A stretch of DNA of 64,000 nt from Piezodorus guildinii (lineage: Eukaryota; Arthropoda; Insecta; Hemiptera; Pentatomidae): the NCBI GenBank assembly GCA_023052935.1, contig CM041297.1, positions 111,777,563 to 111,841,562 on the forward strand, given 5' to 3'. A program made the translations under genes and the position numbers. This document shows, in pieces, positions 22,149 to 34,064 of this stretch (position 1 is the stretch's first letter; each line of letters starts with the position of its first letter). Under the pieces are notes generated by a model. The model was not told where the DNA came from. It saw only the letters and a program-made list of their open reading frames with translations, and did not search any database.

Positions 22149-22532
22149 ATTATTCTTCCAACGGTTCTTTACGGATGTGAAACGTGGCCGCTTACTTTGA
22201 AGGATGAACAACGGCTTAAGGTTTTCGAAAGTAAGGTATTGCGTAAAATATTTGGTCCGAAGAGAGATGAGGCCACTGGGGAGTTTAGAAGGTTGCACAA
22301 CGCGGAATTGCGGAACTTGCATCCTGTGAATATAATTGAGCTGATTACATCGCGGAGACTCAAATGGGCGAGTAAAGTTGTTGGGCTCGATGACGAGCGG
22401 ATTCCGAGAAAGTTGGTATTTGCTGATCCGAATGGTAGGCCGAAGCGTAGATGGGAGGATTGCGTTAAGGCTGATCTCGGGGGCTTGGGCTTGAATGGTG
22501 AACATTGGACGAGTCTGTGTAGGCGGACTTAG
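22149..22532 (+). pseudogene. RTE-like ORF2 C-terminus
   Basis: Reads LYGCETWPLTLKDEQRLKVF, ESKVLRKIFGPKRDEATGEF, HPVNIIELITSRRLKWASKV and GRPKRRWEDCVKADLGGLGL, then a TAG at 22530. It is the post-polymerase C-terminal segment of an APE-type LINE (YG-E-W, LR-I-G, RGRP-RRW). Compared with the 48.8-kb copy, four residues are missing before GRPKRR. The polymerase and endonuclease are absent, so it is a dead fragment. Overlapping minus-strand frames here are shadows. Confidence 0.85.
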
Positions 22533-22639
22533 GTGGTATCGGCATCGAACCTTCGGGTTCGCTAAGCCTATCATTATTATTATTAAAAAAAAAAAAAAAA
22601 AAGAATCTATTAAATCTAAAAATAATTACACCTACACAA

Positions 22640-22746
22640 TACATAATCGCCCATCCTATAGGGGTGCCTTTGCACGACTGATTTGGGGTAGGGGTGCATA
22701 GCATTATATATACTTATTTTATCTATTGTACTTACGTAGAAATTAT
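22640..22746 (+). repeat. Dispersed repeat shared with 53.65 kb
   Basis: The block with TGCACGACT-A-TTGGGGT-GGG and TATTTATTTTATCTAT-GT-CTT recurs at 53645-53755 in the same orientation. Class unknown. Confidence 0.55.
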
Positions 22747-22750
22747 TTAA

Positions 22751-23266
22751 GACGTTCACACCGGGGTGACATGGGTCATGCTTGTCTGTTCCGTGGGACA
22801 ACGTGCATCACAGGTGAGTCACTTGTTTTTAGAAAATAAGTTTATTTTATTTTCTTAACATTTAATGTTGTAGGAATTAAGAAGCATAAGGGTTTTTTTT
22901 TTTTATTAAATATTTTATAACTTTTAACATGCTCCCTCAAAGGATCTTATCGGTTATTTTCATTTCATTACTCTTCTTAAAGTATTTGATTGAGCTCTGC
23001 GTGATTTCTTTTCATTCCTTTATCCCCATAAATCAGAATATAATATATAATATAAGAATTATTTTTAATAATAAATAATATAAGAATCTGTTTTATGTAT
23101 TTCCATAATTACTCCTTTAAGTCATATGTGTATGTCAAAATTGTTATCAAAACAATATGGCATTAAACATGTTGGAACAGTGTCGCCCCTCCCCACGAAG
23201 CACAAGTAGCTAAGACAGTCCTGCCTCACGGGAAAAAACGTAAATATTCGCCCCGGCGTGAACGTG
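22751..23266. mobile_element. piggyBac-like non-autonomous element (candidate)
   Basis: TTAA at 22747-22750 and 23267-23270 flank a 516-bp block whose ends are imperfect inverted repeats: GACGTTCACACCGGGGTGA on the left and, read on minus, CACGTTCACGCCGGGGCGA on the right (3-4 mismatches in 19). TTAA targets and a GC-rich TIR are as in piggyBac elements. No transposase is encoded. Confidence 0.5.
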
Positions 23267-23270
23267 TTAA

Positions 23271-24439
23271 ATTGTCGACATCGCTTTGCTGGTTTACGCT
23301 CTTGTCAAAATTTTATAATTCATATAAAGATTCAATTATTGTTCTCTTGCATATATTTCCTTCGCTGTGTAAGACTCAAACATTTTTTAAATCAAAACTG
23401 TATTTATATTTATAGGTATGTTGTGATGACCAGATAGCTAATTTTGATTTTGTACATTTTGAACTACAGTTTTGTCAATGTTACAGTAATCTCCGTCCCA
23501 GCCATTGCTGGAGCAAATTGATGCTAGCCGGTAAGAATAAATTATGTTCAGAACAATCACAGTATTAAGATTAAACACATACAAGTTAACCCGAACATCA
23601 AGCTTATCCTTATCTTTTTTCCAAGTTCAATGTTGAGTTGGTGACCCCAGATATGGAGTGGCTGTCCATAATAAGAAGAGTTGGTGAGTTAGTGGCCGTG
23701 GCATGAAATACTAAGTAGCTTATATGGACAATAGGTTCGTAATAGATTGCGACCACACCTCGAGGCCAGGCCGACGAGGAGTTCCGGCTACCTACGCACG
23801 AGAATCGACCCCGCACGGGCGCCGGGCGCCACTTTGATCTGCGAGGGACAGCACCACGGTATAGCCCACTTATGTCACTCAATCTGTATCATTTTAAGAC
23901 CGGAGACCTTGAACTCTGGATCTCTTCGACCTAAATATTAGAATTTATATCTAATATATTCACCTTGTATGTCGGCTGACAATGCTTTAGTGAGAGAGAA
24001 AAAAAAAATGTAAATAGTTGACATAGCATTTAAAAGGTTGAGGACCAGTGTGTGGTCTCGCTTAGGAATGTTATTTTTTAAGCATGAACATTGAAACATT
24101 TTATAGGCTTAATATACATCACAGCCATGGAGTCTAGCTCACTTAGTGTTAATGAGGATTAGTTTTATAATTAGAAGAAAATAAATAAATAAGCACAGTA
24201 TAAGAAGACAAAATAAAATATATATATCAGTTGTTGTTGTGACTCCGAAGAGTGAAGAGCTCCATAGGATTAAGACAACCTACATATTCAGATAAGCGTT
24301 TTACTCAATATTTATCGTGCTTACTACTTGAATTTCTCGTATCTAATTTATTAAAATTTTTATCTTGATTTGTAATACGAGGTGTTTCGTATTTTTATCA
24401 CTTATTCCGTCATATTTTAGCCCCCACTATGGGGGTCGA
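23271..24439. other. Intergenic with a small GC-rich block
   Basis: AT-rich, except a GC-rich block at 23745-23860 (CGGGCGCCGGGCGCC). No gene recognised. The final part (24240-24440) may be the 5' UTR of the I-clade element that follows. Confidence 0.35.
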
Positions 24440-24508
24440 TAGTGATGGACGTGAAAACCCACCACTTCCTATCGATAATTAAGATAAAAACATAAAATTT
24501 TCACCTCA

Positions 24509-25687
24509 ATTCAATAATGTTAAATATTTACATTACTTCAAGGGACCGTATGTAGTAATAGTTGAAAAAAAAGATGAGACAAATCCTAATTTCTTCCATG
24601 ACATGAAAATAGGCAAATTTTTAGGACTGAACAATAATCAAGTCCACAAAATCAAGAGGAAAACCAAAAACCAAATAGAAATAGAATTTAGAACGTATGA
24701 CATCGCAAATCGATTCTTAGAGAACCAGTTTTTGAACACTAACAATCTCAGAGCATTTATACCGTCACAATATGTACTAAAATTCGGAGTTATAAGAGAT
24801 GTTCACACCTCAATAACAGAAGAAGAAATCTCTAACAATTTAACCTCAAGTGAAAAAGTTCTGAGAGTTAGGCGTTTTAACAGAGTTGTAAAAAATAGCT
24901 CAGGGGAAATAAGCAGGGGCCTGGCAGCCTTCTGGGACAGTCCAAATTATTTTTCACTCTCAGAGACTCCCGGAAAACGTAGCCCTATATCTAGCTTTTC
25001 GTAGAGTTACACCTTATATTTCAAAACCTAGATTCTGCGAAAAATGTCTTCGGTATGGCCACCTAAAGGAAAACTGTAGAGGTAAACAAAGATGTTTAAA
25101 TTGTGCAGACTATGAACATATATCAAGTAATTGTACTAATTTAACGAAGTGTGTACACTGTCAGTTATCACACCAACCTAATGATAAAAGCTGTCCAGAA
25201 AAAAATTTAAGAAATAATGGCGGAGAAGCCTTTAAGTTATAAGCAGGCTTCAGATCTTTTTCCGACTCTAACAAAAAATAGATTTTCACTACTGGATTTT
25301 CCAGAAATTGAAGAAAACGCGAATCTATATAATTTATCAAATTTTCAATACCCTAGGAAAAAAATCCTTCAAGCTAGAGAATTTAGCAATGAGAAAAAAC
25401 GAAAAACGGAATTTGATAACGATACGAGTCAACCCATAAGCACTAAATCGATAATTCAAAAAAACACGGCTCTCATACAGGAAAATCCTCATAAGTCTAC
25501 GCAAGATTCCAAATATATCAACATGTTGAATGCATTAGTACAAAAAATCAAATCAATTGAAAATGAAAAAGAAACGGTTAATATAATAGGTCAAACATTT
25601 TACAACTTCGTCCAAGAAAATCAAGAAATCATTAATACTATTACTCGACTCAATGAAACTGAAAAAATTGAAATGGAAACGAATTAA
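24509..25687 (+). pseudogene. I-clade ORF1 (gag-like), frameshifted
   Basis: The reading frame is open well before the ATG at 24603 (VKYLHYFKGPYVVIVEKKDE), so that ATG is internal. After an RNA-binding-like N-terminal part it shifts frame near 24930-25000. A second frame (25020-25240) holds three CCHC knuckles in a row: CEKCLRYGHLKENC, CLNCADYEHISSNC and CVHCQLSHQPNDKSC. A further shift, probably in the seven-A run near 25200, leads to the frame 25217-25687 (MAEKPLSYKQASDLFPTL onward), the usual continuation after the knuckles. ORF1 proteins bind element RNA and form the RNP. The copy is dead but recently enough that all domains are readable. Confidence 0.82.
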
Positions 25688-25853
25688 CATAGAAAATTTT
25701 TACGTAATAGAAAAGAAAATCCACAGATATCATGTTCAACATATTCCTCAATTATTTTTGTATTTACATGTATATGTATGTATTTGTGTATTATTTATGC
25801 ATGCATATGAGTATGTTTATACATCATGTATACTTTCCTTCATGTTTTTCTAA

Positions 25854-28800
25854 ATGACCCACCGCACTATGAGCTGTTCTAATCTCAAAATAATCCAACA
25901 TAATTGTCGTAGTATAAACAATAAATTTCAGGAACTTGTGAATAACTTAAATCTTAATAAAGTTCATATAGCTTTGCTCCAAGAAACATGGTTCAACAGA
26001 AGTAGGGAATACAACGCCAATATAATACAAAAGAATAGAAGGGACAGCTATGGTGGTGTGGGCATATTTTTACACACGCAATTTATTTATGAAAAAATAG
26101 AAATACGGAACATTGGTCCAATTGAGGCTCTAGACATTAAAATTATAAATATGAAGCCTCAATTAATTATAATATCTTCTTACACCCCTCCTAGTAGTAA
26201 ACCAACATCCTCGCATTTCAAAAATCTTTTCTCTACCACCGAGTTTTTTTTCCGGTAGCGTAATTATTGGAGGCGATTTCAACAGTCATTCGTCATACTT
26301 CGGAGATAAGGAAACGAACTCACAAAGAGGAGATCTCCTGGTAAATGAGCTTTTACAGTCCTCGTTGATCTTGCTTAATGAACCTAACGTCCCGACAAGA
26401 ATCGGCTCGCCAAGAATTAAACCATCGATATTAGATCTCACCTTCTCAACCCCCGAACTACTCCACAAGTTATCCTGGTCTATCTCATCTGAAACCCTTG
26501 GTAGCGATCATCTCCAAATCATTATTGAAATAAGTAATCTCTTAATAGAACTAAGACAATTCTACAGGAAAAGGAATTTCAAGAAAATGAATAAGGATCT
26601 GTATATCACGACTTTACATGAATTATGGGAAAACAATGAAGTTCATCATCGAACAATTGACGATATAACAAAAATTATGAACTCAGCTGGTGACATTGCA
26701 ATACCACGTTCTAACATCAACTCTCAACTGAAATTTCACCCAAAATGTTGGTGGAATAAATCACTCAACAATGCAAATAAAGAGAAACTAAAAGCCATTA
26801 AGGAATATAAGGGAAATATGACCATTGAGAATTACAAAATCATGAGGTCTAAAATTAATAAAATGAAAACTTTGATAAACAAAGCAAAAAAGGACTCATG
26901 GAAAAAATACATAGACTCCATAACCCCTCAACAAATAGGCAACATGTGGCACAAAATAGCAACTATAAGAGGGAAAAAGCGTATCGGTGAAAACGTAATA
27001 ACTAAAAATCGAAAAAATGCTTCTTCTTTCCTACAACAGATTTGTAACATTTTTGAGCCAAGACTTAAGATCCAATTCCAACACACAAGATCTACTCAAA
27101 CTGAAAATCTACTGACCAGCCCCTTCCGAATTACGGAACTAAATGCAGCATTAAAAGGAAAAAAAGGTACTGCACCGGGAGTTGATGAGATCAATTATAC
27201 CATGATCCATCTCTTACCTCCCCATATTAAAAATCAACTTTTAAGTGCTTATAATCAAATTTGGTTTCGATCACAAGTTCCTTGTCAATGGCGAACCACT
27301 CAGATTGTTCCAATCCCAAAACCAGGAAAGGACTTAATGACCATATCTTCATATCGACCAATAGCCCTAATTCCTTGTCTGGCCAAACTTTTTAATATAT
27401 TGATTAAACACAGATTGGAGTGGTTCTTAGAACAGAAAGACATACTGAGTCCCCAGTGTTTTGGTTTTCGCAAAAATAAATCTACTACTGATGCGATCTG
27501 GTATCTTACAAACGACATATATAAAACTTTCCAACAGAAAAACATTTTATTAGCTGTAACTGTCGACCTGGAAAGAGCTTACGACAATGTCAAAACTCAA
27601 ACCCTCATAAGAAAACTGAAAGAAATAGGAACCTCGCATCTCATAACAAATTGGATAGCGAACTACTTATCTGCCCGTACGTATTTGATCCATACTCAAG
27701 AAGGTCCGGTCAGTTTCGATTCCTATAATGGTCTGCCACAGGGAGATGTCCTCAGTCCCATTCTTTTCAATATTTACACAGAGCATATAATTAAAAACCC
27801 ACCACCGTATTGCAAAATGATCCAATTTGCTGATGACTTCCTGGTTTATACTGTTGTCAAATCACCAGAGGAGGGGAAAAAAATCATATGTGATGCCTTG
27901 GAATCACTAAAGCAGAGATTCAATGACATCGGATTCCAATTTAATCCTAGCAAAAGCAAATTGATCCCTTTCACAAGAAAAAGAAAATTCCAAATAACTG
28001 ACTATAATGTCACAATAAGTAGTCACCAACTTATTGCTCAAGAAGAAGTAAAATTCCTGGGTGTTACATTAGACAGGAAAATGGATTTCAAATCTCATTT
28101 GACCAACATTAAAAACCAAGCATATAAAAACGTAAAATATATTGAAAACTTTGGCCGGAGTTCATTGGTGCTCTCATCCCTTAAATATGATATTATTATA
28201 TAAATCTATCATACGACCTGTCTTGGATCACTGCTGTGTGATCTATAATGAAACAAAATCGCCTATGATTAACAGCTTAAATACTGTCCAAAATTGCGCA
28301 ATCAGAATATGCTTGGGGGCTTTCAGAACAAAACCAACGAATGCCCTGTTAGCTGAAGCTGGAGAGATGCCATTAACCTTGAGAAGAACGTGGCTTACGA
28401 AGAAATATATTTTAAAGAGCATTTCTGATAATCAACATCCCTAAGTAATGCATCAGTAACAAGAAACATTTATCCTCCAGTTATAAATCAGTTAATATCT
28501 GAAATGCAGCCTATGCTACAAGCATACAGTAGACCTCAATACACCTTTACCGTGCAGAATGCTACAATTTGAAAGCAATTGCAAGCTAACTACGAATCAA
28601 GGTTGTAAATCGTCTTACGATCCTAATATATTGAAACAATTAGCTCTCAGTATGATAGATAGCCATTATTCCGACTACGTGAAGATATATACTGACGCCT
28701 CAAAAACCTGCAATCAAACAGCGTTAGCCATAGTGGATCCAGGTAAAGAACATACAATTTCATTCTCCATACCTAATAAATTTAGTATTTTCAGTGCTGA

Positions 28801-29506
28801 ACTCCTTGCAATTTTGAAAGCCATAGATTATTGTCGTAATACATATTCAAGTACTAACGTAGTTATACTGACAGACTCCGCTTCCTCTTGTAAGCTACTA
28901 AAAACAATCAATAGCAGAAAAATTACTTCATATTTAATATTTGAAATCATCAACTCCATAATCTCCGACAACAACCACTACATATTTCAATGGATTCCAA
29001 GTCACGTAGGATTATCTGGAAATGAGGCTGCTGACAGAGCTGCTGGGACAACGCAACCTTGAAAGAGAACGCCAAGGTACCCATGAAGGATCTCCTAAGA
29101 CACTTAAGGAAAGAAGAAATAAGAGAATGGCAAGATAGGTATGACTGGGAGTCACAATCAAAAGGGAGAGACTTTTAAAAGGTACAACCTACTGTGAGCC
29201 TTGTTCCATGGTTTGCTAGGCATCAGCAACTTACAAGAGCGAGTATCGTACGAATTGTAAGACTGAGGACTAACCACGGGTGTACTTACAAGTATCTTGC
29301 TCTTATGAAAATAAAAAAAAGATGGAAAATGTGAAGTCTGCGGACAGCCAGAAGACCCGCGACACTTAGTTTTCAGGTGCAAAAAATACAAAAGAGAACA
29401 GGACATTAAACAAGAGGAAGAAGCTGAATTTTTAAACAACTTGGACAAAGTGAATATAAAAAGGATAGAACTGTTCTTTAAAAAAAATATAAATTGTAAA
29501 CTTTAA
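25854..29506 (+). pseudogene. I-clade ORF2: endonuclease, reverse transcriptase, RNase H
   Basis: Endonuclease: IIQHNCRSINNKFQEL and LLQETWF at 25880-26000, frameshift in a run of eight T near 26245, then VIIGGDFNSHSSYFGDK and the catalytic SDH (LGSDHLQ at about 26503). Reverse transcriptase in 26365-28203: AVTVDLERAYDNV (motif A), NGLPQGDVLSPILFNIY (B), MIQFADDFLVY (C), all catalytic residues present. A frameshift near 28190 leads into YKSIIRPVLDHCCVIYNE. RNase H at 28559-29062 has IYTDAS, SAELLAI, LTDSAS and PSHVGLSGNEAADRAA. Another shift, then CEVCGQPEDPRHLVFRC and stop at 29504. It would nick target DNA and copy its RNA there; at least four frameshifts disable it. Confidence 0.88.
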
Positions 29507-29627
29507 TTTTAATCAATGCTGCCAATAACTCTGTACTTCTACATGCATCTCTTTTAAATTGTTCACTGACCAAATAGGATTTGTTATCAAGTCTTGAGGG
29601 TCATTTGTAATATAAATAAATAAATAA

Positions 29628-29628
29628 A

Positions 29629-29687
<59 letters not shown>
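29628..29687. repeat. (TA)n microsatellite
   Basis: A TA tract of about 58 bases directly after the TAAA-rich end of the I-clade element, possibly grown from its tail. Confidence 0.95.
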
Positions 29688-29688
<1 letters not shown>

Positions 29689-29689
29689 C

Positions 29690-30640
29690 AATGTCCTAGC
29701 AACATATTTATATAGAAATAACTTCAAAGTTTTAATGCGAGCATTACTAACACAGGTTAGAAAAAAAAAAAAAATGGGTAAGTCAAGCACTAACATTTAT
29801 TATATTTATCAAAACGTGATTTTTTTCATTGAAACCACTATAACTCCTAAACGGTAGGACCTAGCGACAAATAATATTCTTCATTAAATTACTGACAATG
29901 AAACTGTATCAAAATAAGGGTGAATAAAATAAAATTTTACACAATGAAAGTTGTAGACCCCCAGCCAAAAGACATATCCATATCAAAATTATCATAACAA
30001 AAAGAAGCAAATTCAATGTTTGATATACTATATTATACCAATTATAGTAGGTGTCATTTATTTTCGGGGGTCTCTGAACTTGGCCTCAGCGGATCACTTA
30101 CTCACTGTTAACTCAATTCATTCCTAATTTATGTAAGTTAAGAAGCCATTGTTATAAATCCTACCCATATTGTACAATAAAAAAAAGAAAATATAAAATA
30201 CTACCTTCCAGTCATGCCCATTTTCAAACAGGAAATATATAATAATAAATATCGTGAAATATATTAGGCTTTTTCTGAATAAGCAAACTTGTTTTATTTA
30301 CTGCCTCATTATCATCTTGCTAAAAGATTGTAAATTTAACAGTATTATGGCTCTAGCCCACAAAACATAGTTTAAGAGACTCCTGATTTAGAAATTGCTC
30401 ATGGTTTCATATAAATCATCTTGACAGACCCTCCCATTCAAACAATTTTTAAAAAATAACACAACTATTGAAATTGATTTTTGGAGTTTAGTAGGATCAT
30501 TTAAAAAAAAAAAAAAAGGTGAATTAACAGTTTACTCTTTCAACGAAAAATACTACATGATACATTAACACTTTGAAGGCTAAAAGTCCGAAAATAAATT
30601 TCACTTTTCTTTTTATATTGTAATCCTGCATTATTTTTCT
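29690..30640. other. Intergenic, nothing recognised
   Basis: AT-rich with A-runs at 29760 and 30505. No coding motif or element end seen. Confidence 0.35.
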
Positions 30641-30649
30641 TGCTGGTAA

Positions 30650-31100
30650 AAATTGCTGAATGCTGGAAAAGCCAAGGCTATCCTCATCGGTTCGAAACAC
30701 GATCTAAATTCTCTACCGTATTATCCTTACTTTACCTCAATAGCCTACCCATCCACTTCCACGCCAAAGTAAGAAATCTTGGAGTCATTATTGACCAAAA
30801 TCTATCCTAGAGTTACCATATTTTGGTATCACCCGTATATCCATCGCTAACTTAAAACCATTTATAAGGTTTCGCGATCCAATTCCACCTAAAACCCTTC
30901 TTTCTGTTCTTTTCTTATTTTTTTTTTTAGTTTGACTATATTCACCTCATTTATGGTGGGCTATCTGACATTAATTCATCACTGCGTTTTAATGATATAT
31001 GAAAGTTTTGGGTATATTGCATTAAAATTAAGGAAAGAGTTTTGTTTTACGCTTTTTTTTTTTTTTTTTTTGTTTTGTTTTTCTTAGAATTTCATTTGGT
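30650..31100 (+). pseudogene. CR1-clade ORF2 fragment, heavily decayed
   Basis: Broken frames read LLNAGKAKAILIGSKHDLNS, then AKVRNLGVIIDQNLS and KPFIRFRDPIPPKTLLSV, matching the CR1 thumb region at 56.4 kb (LNAK..., SIKNLGITFDQTLSWKNHI). Ends near a poly(T) run at 31050. Frameshifts throughout. Confidence 0.65.
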
Positions 31101-31560
31101 TTGCCTGAAAGATTTAAACTCACATTAGCTTTAAGTTTAACTTTGAAGTCTTTAAAAATGAATTAAGGCACTAATTTTAAAATTCTCTGAATATGTTAAA
31201 AGTATGACATCTCATAATTAATAGAATAACCTTAGTCGTTCTTGTGGGAATAAGTACAATCTTAGTCATAATGATGAATACAGTTAAAAAATAAATGAAT
31301 GAAACCAACTTTGGTGTAAGTAGAAACTGAAACATTGAAAATAAGATAAATCTCCAAAAGAAATGCACATAAGCCTTGAACGATTTCTCATTATCATCTC
31401 TTTCTGTCAAACCAGAATATAATTTAAATATCTCATCAAAAGCACAGATTTATTTAATGATTGATTTATTATTAATAATGCTAAATATACAAAGGTTCAT
31501 TATAATAACACAAACTAGATTTATTTATTTATTAATATATCATGTATACTACTTTTATAA
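31101..31560. other. Intergenic, nothing recognised
   Basis: AT-rich; no motif found. Confidence 0.35.
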
Positions 31561-31562
31561 AT

Positions 31563-31934
<372 letters not shown>

Positions 31935-32858
31935 ATCACCAAGGGAAAAATCTGGTGCGGGCAACACACGACTTTCACTTACCTAAATTTTTAAAATCAA
32001 TGAAAGAATTTTCAAATACAGTTAAAAAATACGCAAAATTATTAAGGAATTAATCAAATTAAATTTCTATAGAAACATGTGTTTTATTAAAAAATCAATT
32101 ATATCATTATCTTAAATAATCAGTAAGCTTTATATTCTTTTCATCACTCTCCAATAACTTTTAAAAGCTTGTGTATGAGATGATAATTTTTCTAAAATCT
32201 TTAGCTTTCCAACGGTATATCATACATGTATATTACTGCTCTTATGTTCAAAAACAAAAAATTGCATTAAAAAAATATTTTTTCTGTTTTCTCCTTTAGT
32301 TGGGTATCGAATTTATTCAATTTATATATTTACCAGTTTTTCATCAGCGTTAACAAGATAATCTAGTTATTATTATTGAATCTACAAAATTAAAGGTACT
32401 TTAGGGGAAGAAAATTTAAAATATCGGCATTTAAGCCCTGTCAGACCATTTTTATCTAAATAAAACCTACATGATATTAAAGCCCATTAAATTTTACATC
32501 AATATAGCGAGTTTAATCAAAATCGTCGGAACCGTTTTTGAGAAAATCGAAAAAAGGTGCAAAATGCATGGTATAAAGTGCCTCTTCTGTAGGCTCATTT
32601 TGATGAAAAAAGTTTTGTCACGTCTCGGGCGTATAGTTGTCTTAAATATGAAATTTCAGTTTCAAAGGACTTACCGTTTCCGCCCGGGAGTTACCACAGA
32701 CACACACACACACACAGACACACACACACACAGACCTTTTTGCGGGACTTGGTTATTTGGACTCAGGGGACCCTAAAACGTGTATTTCCGTTGAAAACTG
32801 GAATTCGAAAATTTTCACGATCGCAATACTTCCCCTTACTATATATAGTAAGTGAAAG
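31935..32858 (+). repeat. Repeat B, most complete copy
   Basis: Begins AAAAATCTGGTGCGGGCAAC followed by ACACGACTTTCACTTACC and ends CTATATATAGTAAGTGAAAG; the end contains the inverted form of the CTTTCACTTAC of the start. It carries a (CA)n stretch at about 32697-32732. About 0.92 kb, no conserved ORF. Other copies or pieces: 3.2, 6.5, 11.1, 16.1, 37.0, 45.1, 48.5 and 51.5 kb. Inverted ends suggest a non-autonomous DNA element, but no transposase or clear TSD is visible. Confidence 0.75.
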
Positions 32859-32871
32859 TAAAAATGGATTC

Positions 32872-33016
32872 ATTAATACACAGTGAGTGCCCTGTAGTTA
32901 GCCTGACTGGTGAGCCGATGCTCAATAATTCTTTCATTTTGAAAAGGATCCTATGTTTGTGATGGAGAATCGAAACGTCAATAAACCAAATTAAGAAGAA
33001 GAAGAAGAAGAAATAA
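32872..33016 (+). ncRNA. Degenerate hammerhead-like block with (GAA)n
   Basis: TGTGATGGAGAATCGAAACG at 32958-32977 followed by TCAATAAA resembles the right half of a hammerhead core (GAAACGTC) with a degraded CTGANGA box. A GAA-repeat tail follows (32993-33012). Could be an old Penelope-like flank; weak. Confidence 0.3.
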
Positions 33017-33335
33017 TTGTTAAGGACCAAACATCCGAGAGATTATTATTACTATTAAATATATAGATATATTATTATATTAATGAATCCTTTTTCACAT
33101 GGTGATCGCATTATGCTTTAACGGTTAGACCGATTTCGCTAATATTTTTTTTGTTGTGTTTATAACAGTCAGGAGAAGGATCTTATGAAAGAAAAGAAAG
33201 AGAAAAGTTAGTTTGGACGTTATTTATTTATTTTTTAAATTTTATTTCGTACCTATCACCTTCTTAGTATTAGTAATAATATTATTATTATTAGTAGATA
33301 TCTCCCTAAAAGAAAGGCGCTAAGAACTTATGACT
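33017..33335 (-). repeat. Repeat C block, inverted
   Basis: The minus strand of 33105-33190 shows CATAAGATCCTTCTCCTGAC then TTATAAACACAAC and GCGATCACCATG, the repeat C blocks seen at 31855-31925 and 33890-33975. The remainder is AT-rich. Confidence 0.55.
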
Positions 33336-33339
33336 CAAT

Positions 33340-33760
33340 TTTCTTATGTCTTGTTCTTTTTGTCTTGCCAGTATTGTCTCATTCTTTGGCTGAACTTCTC
33401 TTTTATTTCTGCAGACCATTTGGGTCTGTATGGTTTCTGATTGTTTTCTCTAGAGTTACTTCCTATTGGTCTACTTTGTCTCTAATTATGTTTTTGTCTT
33501 TGATTTCCTCTTATGTCTGCTCTTCGTAAGTCTTCTCGTGTCTGTTTGACCCAGGTTTTGGTTTTGAGTGTTGCTGTTGCTTCGTGTATTTGTCGTGTCA
33601 GTCTTGTGGTAGTCTTTGTATGTGTCCATAGAATTTCAGTCTTCTTTGCCTGATGTCTGTCTCGATGTTGTAGTGTTTTCTGTTGTTTTCTTGCTTTACA
33701 GTATGCATCCATCTCCTGTTTTTCTTGGTCCTAGTATCTTTATATATATTTTATTTTTTT
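33340..33760 (-). pseudogene. Non-LTR retrotransposon C-terminal fragment (tentative)
   Basis: Minus frame 33712-33482 reads MDAYCKARKQQKTLQHRDRH and TKTWVKQTREDLRRADIRG, with the W-(x)5-DL-x-x-(A)-x-I pattern near the C-terminal end of many LINE ORF2 proteins. The next frame ends EIKEKFSQRMRQYWQD. Highly basic, no catalytic motif, no start. It is bracketed by inverted repeat C blocks. Confidence 0.4.
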
Positions 33761-33879
33761 TCTAAAATTTATCGCGTGTTAAGTCTTTAACAATTAGTTC
33801 TCTTTCTTTCTCCTTCATTTTATGTTTATAGATAAACTATTATTAACATGGAAAACAAAAACAAATTTAGCGACCAAAC

Positions 33880-33996
33880 TTTTCTCTTCTTTTTCTTTCA
33901 TAAGATCCTTCTCCTAACTGTTATAAACACAAATAAAATAATTAGCGAAATCGGTCAAACCGTTAACGCGAAATGCGATCACCAAGAGAAAAATTA

Positions 33997-34063
<67 letters not shown>

Positions 34064-34064
34064 T
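33880..34064 (+). repeat. Repeat C block plus (TA)n microsatellite
   Basis: CATAAGATCCTTCTCCTAAC, AATCGGTCAAACCGTTAACG and GCGATCACCAAGAGAAAAAT, then a TA tract at about 34000-34061. Confidence 0.7.

Larger units (their letters stand above)
21741..22584 (+). mobile_element. RTE-like retrotransposon 3' end, split by a SINE
   Basis: 21741-21816 and 22149-22584 together match the minus-strand copy at 48725-49240, which runs without interruption through the point where the SINE sits. The copy is 5'-truncated and holds only the end of ORF2 and a short TTA-repeat tail (TATCATTATTATTATTAAAA). Confidence 0.85.
24440..29640 (+). mobile_element. I-clade non-LTR retrotransposon, near full length, frameshifted
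   Basis: About 5.2 kb in one orientation: a gag-like ORF1 with three zinc knuckles, then ORF2 with AP-type endonuclease, reverse transcriptase, RNase H and a C-terminal finger, then a TAAA/TA-rich 3' end (29606-29640). ORF order and domains match the I clade. Several single-base frameshifts, two in homopolymer runs, silence it. The 5' boundary is approximate and I did not find the TSD. Confidence 0.88.

Noticed and set aside
22104..22704. Several overlapping minus-strand frames
   Set aside because: They are shadows of the RTE-like C-terminus on the plus strand; the same shadows appear over the 48.8-kb copy.
29632..29760. Open frames of repeated Y/I residues (also at 31.6, 34.0 and 51.8 kb)
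   Set aside because: They are translations of TA microsatellites, not genes.
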